A stretch of 64,000 nt of DNA from IMG/VR virus record IMGVR_UViG_3300043410_001892, positions 62,001 to 126,000 of that record; one strand, given 5' to 3'. Position 1 is the first letter of the stretch. Each line of letters opens with the position of its first letter. The notes under the pieces were generated by a model. The model saw only the letters and a program-made list of their open reading frames with translations. It did no database searches and was not told where the DNA came from. Source of the DNA: a virus. Of the stretch, positions 53,484-61,116 are shown one piece after another. The translations under genes and the position numbers were made by a program.

Positions 53484-53504
53484 TTAAAATTCCTTATTAT
53501 ATTT

Positions 53505-55139
53505 TTATCCAGTAACTTCAACATAGTTGCAGATAGCTACCCATTTAATTGTTTTGTTTGTTTCGCCTACTACTGTTATAGATAACCCGCCATTAGTAGT
53601 ATCAATTGAAATATTGCAGTCCCAACCAGTTGTATCTTTGCCTAAAACGGTTTTTACGGGTGTTCCTACAAATGCAGTTGATGCAGCATTAGCATTTCGA
53701 TCTATTACCCCTTCAAACTTAAATCCTGCTGATTCATCGTCAGCATCAGTGCGTCTAGCTGATACTAATATTGAAAATGTTTGAGTGCTATCATTTCTTA
53801 AAATTAATTGATTTGTTGCGGTTGCAGCACCAGAATCAGTCGTTAAAACTGCTGGAGTACTGCTAGTTGTAGTGTTACGAGTTATAATTCTTCCATTAAT
53901 ACTTGTTAAACCGTTGCTGCCACTTACTGGTCCTAATGGTGTTTCTTGTAGTTTCCAATTACTAATTGCACTAACATATACAACAGTTGAAAAAGCACCA
54001 TCTAAGTCTAAAATTAATGAAGTATCGCTCTCAATTGTGGTGCCTGAATTAGGAACAAGCGTTACTGGGTTTGTATTAAATGTATTTGCGATATCAATTA
54101 CACCAACAACATCACCGTCGTTTGGACTGTCTGGTAAAAAGATTGAGAATGCACCAGCAGTTGAGTCTGCTCTAACTAAATTATTTGCTAAAGCGTTGTA
54201 ATTTTCAGTTGCAATGCCTAAACTTGATTGCAATCCGCCGCCAACTAATCCCCATAAAGTTCCATTATACCCTTCAAATGATCTTAATTGTGTGTTGTAA
54301 CGAATGTTACCTGCGGTTGCATCACCGGGTCTTGCACCGGTATTGCCAACCGGCACAGTCATTGAAGTAGTTGTGGTTAATTTAGTGAATTTACCAGTAC
54401 TTGGCGTAGTTGTACCAATTGCTAAATTATCAATTGACCCAGTAGTACCTGATGTAATAGTAATAGTTCCTGCACCGGTAGTTGAGAATGATTGATTATT
54501 AGTAGTGGTGTTAAATGCAATAGTACCTGATGCTGTAATGCCTTGTGTTGAAATACCTGAAGTTACGTATGTAGTGACGTATTTTTTAGTAGTAAGGTCA
54601 TTATCTGTTATTCTACTTTCGTATGGAACTGAGTTGTAAGTAGAGTTAGCAATCGATATAGTTGCTTGAGAATTCTTTAGATTAAAAACGATGCCATCGG
54701 TGTTAGCTGTATTACATGCAATACCAGTTACTTCAAGTGAGCCAAGTTGCAAACTGGCTAAAATTGTTGAAGATCCTCTGGTAGTTTGTGCTACAAAGGT
54801 ACCGTTTATATCCATATTAGTTGATGGATCAAAATGACTTACTGATTCGTTAAAGACAAGTCTCGCTGATAATGGAATGCTTACATCTTTACCTCGATCT
54901 ATTTCAATACCAGATGTACGAAGAGAATTACGAGCAGTAATACCATTACCAAGTTCACCCTTGTTTAAAATAATAATGTTATCTTTAACAGTTGTATCAG
55001 TTGTTGTGATATAAGTTGCAGCACCTAATATATTAAGATCTCCAGAAACAACAACTGCGCCTGCTTCAAAGATAATAGAATTTGAGGTCGATGCTTGAAC
55101 CTTATAATCACCTTGGCTAATTTTTAATATTCTTGTCAT
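53505..55139 (-). CDS. Tail-fibre or baseplate structural protein (544 aa)
   Basis: Beta-rich and low in cysteine. The N-terminus (ILKISQGDYKVQASTSNSI, GDLNILGAATYITTTDTTV, KDNIIILNKGELGNGIT) is like phage fibre proteins that wrap around each other. The middle includes a short RYNTQLRSFEGYNGTLWGL module, which resembles the Trp modules of gp14 and gp18. The C-terminal 200 residues (NDGDVVGVIDIANTF, RTDADDESAGFKFEG) look like a beta-sandwich. It is the second gene of the fibre operon and lies 21 bases before the giant gene. AGGAT precedes the ATG. Confidence 0.65.
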   Translation of the reverse strand: MTRILKISQGDYKVQASTSNSIIFEAGAVVVSGDLNILGAATYITTTDTTVKDNIIILNKGELGNGITARNSLRTSGIEIDRGKDVSIPLSARLVFNESVSHFDPSTNMDINGTFVAQTTRGSSTILASLQLGSLEVTGIACNTANTDGIVFNLKNSQATISIANSTYNSVPYESRITDNDLTTKKYVTTYVTSGISTQGITASGTIAFNTTTNNQSFSTTGAGTITITSGTTGSIDNLAIGTTTPSTGKFTKLTTTTSMTVPVGNTGARPGDATAGNIRYNTQLRSFEGYNGTLWGLVGGGLQSSLGIATENYNALANNLVRADSTAGAFSIFLPDSPNDGDVVGVIDIANTFNTNPVTLVPNSGTTIESDTSLILDLDGAFSTVVYVSAISNWKLQETPLGPVSGSNGLTSINGRIITRNTTTSSTPAVLTTDSGAATATNQLILRNDSTQTFSILVSARRTDADDESAGFKFEGVIDRNANAASTAFVGTPVKTVLGKDTTGWDCNISIDTTNGGLSITVVGETNKTIKWVAICNYVEVTG

Positions 55140-55188
55140 TTATGATCCTAAAATTAGAGGGTCTTACGACCCTCTATAACAGTTGTTA

Positions 55189-56205
55189 TTAACCGTTTGC
55201 AATCTTTACTACGCCAGTTACAGCAGTAGCAAATGACCATGGAGCTTGTTGTGCAACACCGTCTGCAAGCAGTGGAAATTCGTGTCCATTTGTTCCGTAA
55301 GGAACAATCATTGCTTTACGAGCAGTTAATTTTTGAACATAATAAGTTTTACCTAAACTGTCAGTTGCAGTAATAGTCATTTCATCAGACGCACTTGCAG
55401 CTGCTGATGTTTTCAACTTAGCAATAAAGAATGTAGAACCATTAGTTGTTACTTTATAACGGTCTTTTGCTACTTGTTTAGCAATATCAGCCAATGCATT
55501 AGTTGCACCAGCATACGCAATAATTGCAGGTTCAGAACCAGTTGTTGAAGAAGCAATAACTGAAGTTGCAGTTAATACTGGAGTCAATGTTGTAGTACCT
55601 TGTGTACCAGTATTTAATGTAATAGTTGGTGCAGCAGTATAACCAGAACCTTGATCTGTAATTGTAATGCTTTTGATTGCGCCAGTTGCAGTAACAAAAG
55701 TTGCAACAGTTAAAGTTAAATCGTTAGTAACGTCGGCTCCTCCTAATGCACTACCAAGAATTTTGATTGTGTTAGTTAATGCATAGCCAGCACCTGGATC
55801 TACAACAGTTACAGTGATTGTTGAGCTATATGCTGTACCGGAAGTTTTTGTTACAATAAATGTAGCACCTGTTCCAGATTGTGCCGAAGTTGATGCTAAA
55901 GGTGCTGATGCAGAACCATATGTTGCTGCAGCAGTAACACCAGTACCGCTTGCAGTAAAAGTAGTTTTATCAGTTAATGCACCTACTGAATGCGTTACGA
56001 TTGTACCAGTGGCAGTAACACCGCCTGGTGTAGTTGGTGCAGAAAATACTGCTTGTGTTGTTGAACCGTTAGTGTAACCAGATGAGTTGTTAACTGCAAT
56101 AGTAACACTTGCTACACCTTTACCGCCAATTCCGTCGTCAGCAGTTGTTGAACTTGTACCAACGTTACGGTTACCAAAGTATTTTTTATTTAAGGGACGT
56201 CCCAT
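55189..56205 (-). CDS. Putative virion structural protein, MGRPLNKKYFG type (338 aa)
   Basis: The start at 56205 (MGRPLNKKYFGNRNVGT) is preferred over longer forms because of AGGAGA eight bases upstream. This N-terminus is conserved in cyanophage structural proteins as I recall it. The body is Ala/Thr/Gly-rich with beta repeats (VVDPGAGYALTNTIKILG, ITDQGSGYTAAPTITLNTG), and the C-terminal 80 residues are more typical globular sequence (FFIAKLKTSAAASASDEM). A GATAAATA octamer lies 82 bases upstream, overlapping the end of the 56291 gene. It starts the roughly 21-kb fibre operon. Confidence 0.6.
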   Translation of the reverse strand: MGRPLNKKYFGNRNVGTSSTTADDGIGGKGVASVTIAVNNSSGYTNGSTTQAVFSAPTTPGGVTATGTIVTHSVGALTDKTTFTASGTGVTAAATYGSASAPLASTSAQSGTGATFIVTKTSGTAYSSTITVTVVDPGAGYALTNTIKILGSALGGADVTNDLTLTVATFVTATGAIKSITITDQGSGYTAAPTITLNTGTQGTTTLTPVLTATSVIASSTTGSEPAIIAYAGATNALADIAKQVAKDRYKVTTNGSTFFIAKLKTSAAASASDEMTITATDSLGKTYYVQKLTARKAMIVPYGTNGHEFPLLADGVAQQAPWSFATAVTGVVKIANG

Positions 56206-56287
56206 TTTATTTCTCCTATGACGTTCTATGTCATTACGCATTAGACTATGCATAAGTCTGCAAGATACAGCACTTAAAATGACTAAG

Positions 56288-56295
56288 TATTTATC
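56288..56295 (-). promoter_or_regulatory. Late promoter octamer GATAAATA for fibre operon
   Basis: GATAAATA on the minus strand, 82 bases before the ATG at 56205, overlapping the end of the preceding gene. No other octamer was seen until the end of the 21-kb fibre and cassette operon. Confidence 0.45.
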
Positions 56296-56875
56296 CGTAG
56301 GTAATACCTATTCCTACTCGATTTATAACTGGAATATCTCGATGTGGGTAAACTTTATTGCTTACAAACCCAATGACAATACCAAAAGATGAATTAGAAA
56401 CATCTGCATTTGTTAATCCATTAGCACCCCAAAGATTATCAGGCCCACCGTATATATTGTAGTCTTCCACTATTGGTGCTACTAAATTGTTATCGCCGGT
56501 ATACATATTAGCTTGAACTGGGTACACTGGATCTGCAAAATTATCTCCAATTAGTTCATCATTTAATGTTAATTGAATTGTTAAGTCTTCAATTCTTGAC
56601 TTTCTGTCAATATCTAATAAGAATTCTATACCTGCAATAGGTCGAGTATCTAATGGAATGTTAAGATTAGTACACCAAAGTTGATTAGTTTTACTAAGAA
56701 ATTTTTCCATCCATAGACCACTTATAGTGTATAATGGTTTTGATGTATATGCTTTGCTGTTTTCGTTAATGCTATTATTATTAATTACCCACTCAACTGA
56801 ATCAGAAATGCTTTCAACTGAATCAGGTATTGGGCGTTGTATAATATTTGTAGGAGTATAAAATATTGTGTTCAT
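56291..56875 (-). CDS. Conserved virion-type protein of unknown function (194 aa)
   Basis: A mixed protein with the recurring pattern LSKTNQLWCTNLNIPLD, RKSRIEDLTIQLTLNDELIG, then YGGPDNLWGANGLTNADVSNSSFGIVIGF and NKVYPHRDIPVINRVGI. I recall similar proteins next to the capsid gene in T4-like cyanophages without a named role. It could be a head decoration or accessory protein. The start is 4 bases after a GATAAATA octamer with no ribosome-binding site, and a strong terminator lies just upstream, so it forms its own late unit. Confidence 0.55.
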   Translation of the reverse strand: MNTIFYTPTNIIQRPIPDSVESISDSVEWVINNNSINENSKAYTSKPLYTISGLWMEKFLSKTNQLWCTNLNIPLDTRPIAGIEFLLDIDRKSRIEDLTIQLTLNDELIGDNFADPVYPVQANMYTGDNNLVAPIVEDYNIYGGPDNLWGANGLTNADVSNSSFGIVIGFVSNKVYPHRDIPVINRVGIGITYG

Positions 56876-56879
56876 ATTA

Positions 56880-56887
56880 TATTTATC
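56880..56887 (-). promoter_or_regulatory. Late promoter octamer GATAAATA, 4 bases before ATG
   Basis: GATAAATA, then TAAT, then the ATG at 56875. It lies directly after the capsid terminator and there is no ribosome-binding site. Confidence 0.65.
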
Positions 56888-56890
56888 ATA

Positions 56891-56917
56891 AAAAAAGGGC
56901 TCAATGAGCCCTTTTTA
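56891..56917. terminator. Rho-independent terminator after the capsid gene
   Basis: GGGCTC, AAT, GAGCCC with A and T runs on both sides, 25 bases after the gp23 stop. It ends the head operon, and the following gene restarts from its own octamer. Confidence 0.85.
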
Positions 56918-56941
56918 AATATAGTTATAACTAAAAAAATC

Positions 56942-58117
56942 TTAGCTAAATTTAACACTTGTATGTGTGATACCAACACGACCTAAGTAGTCAGCAGCGT
57001 TACCCAAAGATGACGCAGTGTTAGAAAGTTCAACATAACCATAACGTGTCATGAACGATACAACTGGTTCAAATGTTGATGGATCAAGTACAACACCTGA
57101 TGACATCAATGGAATATATGGACAGTAGAATGCAGGTGCATCTGATTCTGAACCACCTTTGTAACCAATTAAGATTGAAGTATTGTCTGTAGCATAGCTG
57201 TTTACATATACTTTTAATGAGTTGTTTAAAGTACCAACGAATTTTGTATTAGTTGGAGCTTCAAATGTACCTTCAGTTGTACGAGCAAATGCTGAAGTTG
57301 TAGCAGATTGCAAAATAGTTAATGCAAATGGAGATACAACAGCATAGTTACCAGCACCACGACGTGTACGTTGTGCAATCAAGTTGCTTACACGGTTGAT
57401 TTGAACAGCTAATGCAGCGTGTTCGTCACCTACGAATGTAGCAGTACCTGATACTGCAGATTGATTGTATGTTTCAACATCTGATCCAGCCAATGTTAAT
57501 AATGAAGCGATAATTTCTTGATCGATCTCAGCGGTAATTTCTTGAGCCAAAGCAGCCATAATTTCTGCTTCAACGTCAATACCTTGTTGTGCTTGCGCAT
57601 CTTGAGCAGATTCAAATGTCCAGCGAGCTGACAACTTACGTGTTTTAGCTTCAACTGTTTGTTTCAAGATTTGAATGCTCATTTTTTTACCAGCTTGTCC
57701 TTCTAAAGTTGCAGTTGACGTAGCTTTTGCTGCGTTTGCATTTTCATTACCTGAATATGCTTCTGCAATTTTGAATGGGCTTAACGCTTCTTCGCCTGCT
57801 AATACACCTGCTCCAGTGCTTGTGTCTGCATAACGAACGCGCAATGTGTGGATTTGACCAACAGGACCAGTCATCGGTTGTACCCCAACCAATTCGTTAG
57901 CGATAACGGTTGGCATAACACGACGGATTACTGGTAAAATCACGCGGTTTAAAGTTGCAACGTTGCCAGCAGATGTAGCACCAGCAGTTGGACTTTCCAT
58001 CAAATACTTACGTGTATTTTCAAGTGTTACGCCCATTACTGATTTTTTTGTACCTTGCAAGCCTTCTAAAAGAGCTTGTTTTGTTTCTGCCCAACGGCCA
58101 TTAAGTAGTTCTGACAT
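56942..58117 (-). CDS. 23: Major capsid protein (T4 gp23)
   Basis: 391 aa, shorter than T4 gp23 (521 aa), mainly because the inserted surface domain is small. The N-terminal 60 residues form the prohead propeptide (TKQALLEGLQGTKKSVMGVT), cut by the protease. The fold has LNRVILPVIRRVMPTVIANELVGVQPMTGP and IHTLRVRYAD near residue 80, KMSIQILKQTVEAKTRKLSARWTFESAQD in the middle, and VVSFMTRYGYVELSNT near the end. AGGAGAA precedes the ATG. It lies after gp22 with 18 bases between, and is followed by a bidirectional terminator. Confidence 0.95.
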   Translation of the reverse strand: MSELLNGRWAETKQALLEGLQGTKKSVMGVTLENTRKYLMESPTAGATSAGNVATLNRVILPVIRRVMPTVIANELVGVQPMTGPVGQIHTLRVRYADTSTGAGVLAGEEALSPFKIAEAYSGNENANAAKATSTATLEGQAGKKMSIQILKQTVEAKTRKLSARWTFESAQDAQAQQGIDVEAEIMAALAQEITAEIDQEIIASLLTLAGSDVETYNQSAVSGTATFVGDEHAALAVQINRVSNLIAQRTRRGAGNYAVVSPFALTILQSATTSAFARTTEGTFEAPTNTKFVGTLNNSLKVYVNSYATDNTSILIGYKGGSESDAPAFYCPYIPLMSSGVVLDPSTFEPVVSFMTRYGYVELSNTASSLGNAADYLGRVGITHTSVKFS

Positions 58118-58135
58118 TTAAATTCTCCTAAATTT

Positions 58136-59227
58136 TTATAGTCCAGCGAGGCGGCGGATATCAATAATGTTTGATTCATCTTCGCTGCTACGGTTGGTGT
58201 TGGAAATTTTATTTCCGGTTATTTCTTTAGCTTCTACAAGAGCTTGTCTTTTTTGTGGTGCTTGTTTACCAGAAATTACTGCTGGTAAATATTTTTCAAA
58301 GCTTTCATTAAGTTTTGAAGTTTTCACACTCGTCATCAATTCGCTCATGATATCACGTTGCTCTACGCTAAGAGGAGCTAATAACTCACTCATGATATCT
58401 TTTCTTTCTTGCGTTTCTTTCAACGCACGGATTTCTGCTTGTTTGCTTTCTAATATTTTTTCAGCTTTGATAACTGCTTTAGCAGCTTCATTGATGGCCA
58501 AATCTTTCATGTCTATGACTTTGAGCAATTTTGCAGTTTCCGATTTATCATTCAAGTAACTTGCTTGATATTCAGAAGCAAATGCTTCAAATAACTTACG
58601 ACCAAAATCACTACGGCGAGCTGATTCAATGTCTTCTTTTAATGAAGTAATTTCAGCGTTTAAGGTTTGACCTACAACACTTTCAACCATTGTAGCTGCA
58701 CGTTGTACAAATTGTTGTTTTACTCGTTTGATTTCTTGACGACCTTCACGAATTAGACGAACTTTTGATTCGGCTAAATCCTGTTTGTCTTTATAAAATT
58801 CTGTAATTTCTTGAGCCAAAGCTTCTACTACAAAATGTTCCAATGTGCTAAATTTATTTGCCATTGACATTTGATCTTCGTGCAATTCTTTAACTTCTTG
58901 TGCTAATTGACGTGTAACGAATTTGTTAACCGTGTTTGCACTTTCAGTCATTTTCTTAGCAAATTTAACTTTCATTTCTGCTAATTGCATACGATCTGCA
59001 ACGAATTCGCTAAGTTCATCAGATAGTTGTTCAGAGATCATACGATCAACTGCTTCAACCATGATGTTTTTGTCATGCTCATACTTTTGAGCGAATTCTT
59101 CGCGTAGTTGTTGAGCAACAATTTCACGGTTTTCAACGATACGTTGTTCCCATGCTTGCTCAATAGACTCTTTGATCTCTTGCGAAACCACATTGTTTTC
59201 AAATAATGTTTTTAATGCATCCAACAT
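58136..59227 (-). CDS. 22: Prohead scaffold protein (T4 gp22)
   Basis: 363 aa against 269 in T4. A long helical, coiled-coil scaffold, with heptad-like stretches from residue 1 to 280 (ESIEQAWEQRIVENREIVAQ, VKFAKKMTESANTVNKFV, LKVIDMKDLAINEAAKAVIK). The C-terminal 60 residues carry FEKYLPAVISGK and end DIRRLAGL, a motif found in the core proteins. It is probably removed from the prohead by the gp21 protease. GGAGAA precedes the ATG, and the start is 14 bases after the protease gene. Confidence 0.9.
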   Translation of the reverse strand: MLDALKTLFENNVVSQEIKESIEQAWEQRIVENREIVAQQLREEFAQKYEHDKNIMVEAVDRMISEQLSDELSEFVADRMQLAEMKVKFAKKMTESANTVNKFVTRQLAQEVKELHEDQMSMANKFSTLEHFVVEALAQEITEFYKDKQDLAESKVRLIREGRQEIKRVKQQFVQRAATMVESVVGQTLNAEITSLKEDIESARRSDFGRKLFEAFASEYQASYLNDKSETAKLLKVIDMKDLAINEAAKAVIKAEKILESKQAEIRALKETQERKDIMSELLAPLSVEQRDIMSELMTSVKTSKLNESFEKYLPAVISGKQAPQKRQALVEAKEITGNKISNTNRSSEDESNIIDIRRLAGL

Positions 59228-59241
59228 GTGATTCTCCTTTA

Positions 59242-59868
59242 CTATTGGAGTCCGTTTATTATATTTAATAAACTTTCTTTAAGGTATTTTTGCGCCTTTG
59301 GATCACCTCTTACCTCTTCCGCTAAACGAATTGAATTAAGACCACCTTTACTATTCATTAAGTGTTCGTAGATTGGGGTAGGATAAGCTCCTGGTGCACT
59401 TGGTTGAGCTACCATATCAACTGTGATAATCTCAAAATCTGATACTTCACCGGATCCGGAATCACTAACATTGCCAGATCCGCGTGAGCTAACGCCAAGT
59501 TTCACACCACTTTCTAACATGGTTTTAATTAGTTGACCCATTGGTGTTGGTAAAATTTTAAGTTTACCATAACCATTTGGACCTTCCATCCACATGTTAG
59601 TTATCATATGTGAAACTCGGTCTAAATTAATTTTTAGATCATCTGGGTGATCTACTTCTCCTAGTACAGAATAACCATTTTGAATTTGATCGTTGAGGGT
59701 CTTAACAGCCTTGCTAATCTCACTCACAGGGTACACACGTTGATTTGCGTTTCGGATGCCACCTTGTATACAGATACCGCTCATATACAAGTTTTTTCCT
59801 TCCTTATCGTCAGATTCAACGATCATTTGCGCTTCGTTGAAGCTAAGGTTTTCTCGGAGATGTAACAT
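59242..59868 (-). CDS. 21: Prohead maturation protease (T4 gp21)
   Basis: 208 aa, near T4 gp21 (212 aa). This S78-like serine protease cuts capsid, scaffold and core proteins during head maturation. Seen are the N-terminal GKNLYMSGICIQGGIRNANQRVYP, the catalytic histidine in GEVDHPDDLKINLDRVSHMI, and the catalytic serine in KLGVSSRGSGNV, then DFEIITVDMVAQPSAPGAYP. The genes 20, 67/68, 21, 22 and 23 are in T4 order. The upstream gene ends four bases before the start. Confidence 0.93.
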   Translation of the reverse strand: MLHLRENLSFNEAQMIVESDDKEGKNLYMSGICIQGGIRNANQRVYPVSEISKAVKTLNDQIQNGYSVLGEVDHPDDLKINLDRVSHMITNMWMEGPNGYGKLKILPTPMGQLIKTMLESGVKLGVSSRGSGNVSDSGSGEVSDFEIITVDMVAQPSAPGAYPTPIYEHLMNSKGGLNSIRLAEEVRGDPKAQKYLKESLLNIINGLQ

Positions 59869-59871
59869 AAA

Positions 59872-60753
59872 TTACTTGCTGCCTCTTCCGCGGAATACAC
59901 TTGTAGTGTTTTGTCCGTTGTCAGGACTTTTTCCTTTTGTTTCAGGACCATGACCTGGTTCTCTTTTCTTAAATGCGGTTTTTCCAGCTTTGCTGTCTGG
60001 ACGATTTTGGATTGTGCCTAAGCCTGAAGTTAAATCGCCTGCTTTAGGGCTTAACAATCCACCTTGGGTGCCTTCACCTTTAGATTCACCTGCAAATTTA
60101 GGTGCTACGCCGCCCATGTCGTTATATTTTGCTTTGTTAAAAATACTTTTGTTATTAACACCGTTGTCACCGTGTTTAGGTAATGCAACTTTGTTTACGT
60201 ATTCAAACATGCTTTGGAATTCATTTTCTTCTTCACCGGCTCCAAATTCGTCGCCGCCCATGCCCATGTCGTCATCGCCCATGCCCATTTCGTCGCCGCC
60301 AAACATGTCGTCGTGTTCTGGTTCATCTTCTTCACCAGCTAATAATTGTTCAAATTCTGATTTTAATTCGTCTAATGCATCTTCAAGATCTAATACACGA
60401 TTTTCTAAATCGCCATCTTCTTCATCACCAAATTCGTCATCACCGAATTCATCACCTTCTTCATCACCGAATTCATCGCCTTCTTTATCGCCAAATTCAT
60501 CGTCTTCGCCTTCTTCGTCATCACCAAAGGTGTCGCCGCCAAAGTCATCATCGCCTTCATCTTCGTCATCACCAAAGCTATCGGTGTCGTCTTCTTCAGA
60601 CTCTTCTTCTTCTTCAAATTCTTCTGCTAATAATTTTTCGTAAATCTCACGTGATTTACCTACTACGATATTGTGAAAAATATCTTTTGCTGCTTCATGA
60701 TCTTCATTGATCAAAGCCTCAAGCATGGCTTCAAATTTGGTACGGTCAGTCAT
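59872..60753 (-). CDS. Acidic prohead core protein (gp67/gp68 position)
   Basis: 293 aa from the ATG at 60753 with AGGAGAG upstream. An ATG seven codons earlier is less likely. The N-terminal 50 residues are helical (RTKFEAMLEALINEDHEAAK, then IVVGKSREIYEKLLAEEFEE). The next 120 are extremely Asp/Glu-rich with repeated GDDEFGDEE patterns. The C-terminus (residues 190-293) is basic and Gly/Lys-rich (GAGEEENEF then FAGESKGEGTQGG). In T4, core proteins gp67 and gp68 are coded between portal and protease and are degraded in maturation. Position and composition fit, although this protein is much longer. Confidence 0.7.
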   Translation of the reverse strand: MTDRTKFEAMLEALINEDHEAAKDIFHNIVVGKSREIYEKLLAEEFEEEEESEEDDTDSFGDDEDEGDDDFGGDTFGDDEEGEDDEFGDKEGDEFGDEEGDEFGDDEFGDEEDGDLENRVLDLEDALDELKSEFEQLLAGEEDEPEHDDMFGGDEMGMGDDDMGMGGDEFGAGEEENEFQSMFEYVNKVALPKHGDNGVNNKSIFNKAKYNDMGGVAPKFAGESKGEGTQGGLLSPKAGDLTSGLGTIQNRPDSKAGKTAFKKREPGHGPETKGKSPDNGQNTTSVFRGRGSK

Positions 60754-60863
60754 GTTTCTCTCCTGTGATATCATTTTCTACAAGGCTGTCTTATATTTAC
60801 ACTACTTATAAAAAATATTGCAAATATGGCGCCAAAGCGATGGTTTTTGGCATGTTCTTTAGA

Positions 60864-61103
60864 CTATATACCAGTTGGCGCAGGTGTTGAATACATTGTA
60901 TGAATAAAATTTAATTCAACTTCTTGTTCTAAGATATGAGCTTCACTACTCTTCCGAAGTTCATTAATCTGTCTAAGCGATAATCTTGTTTTTCTCGTAT
61001 CAGAACGATGAACTAACGATTTATCGTTATCAGAATTATACCTCATATCACTGGCAACATGCTTTGAGTTTGGGTCGTTATAAAAAAGTTCTCTAAGTAT
61101 CAT
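60864..61103 (-). CDS. Small conserved protein between portal and core genes (79 aa)
   Basis: The ATG at 61103 (MILRELFYNDPNSKH) is chosen because the in-frame GTG five codons earlier lies inside a GATAAATA octamer and overlaps the portal stop. The octamer ends 5 bases before this ATG and there is no ribosome-binding site. The protein contains a KSLVHRSDTRKTRLSLRQIN segment and a helix (ELRKSSEAHILEQEVEL), a pattern present between genes 20 and 21 in cyanophages. It may be the equivalent of a prohead core protein such as gp67. This is inference. Confidence 0.6.
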   Translation of the reverse strand: MILRELFYNDPNSKHVASDMRYNSDNDKSLVHRSDTRKTRLSLRQINELRKSSEAHILEQEVELNFIHTMYSTPAPTGI

Positions 61104-61108
61104 AGTAT

Positions 61109-61116
61109 TATTTATC
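61109..61116 (-). promoter_or_regulatory. Late promoter octamer GATAAATA, 5 bases before ATG
   Basis: GATAAATA, then ATACT, then the ATG at 61103. It overlaps the stop codon of the portal gene. The small core gene has no Shine-Dalgarno sequence. Confidence 0.6.
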
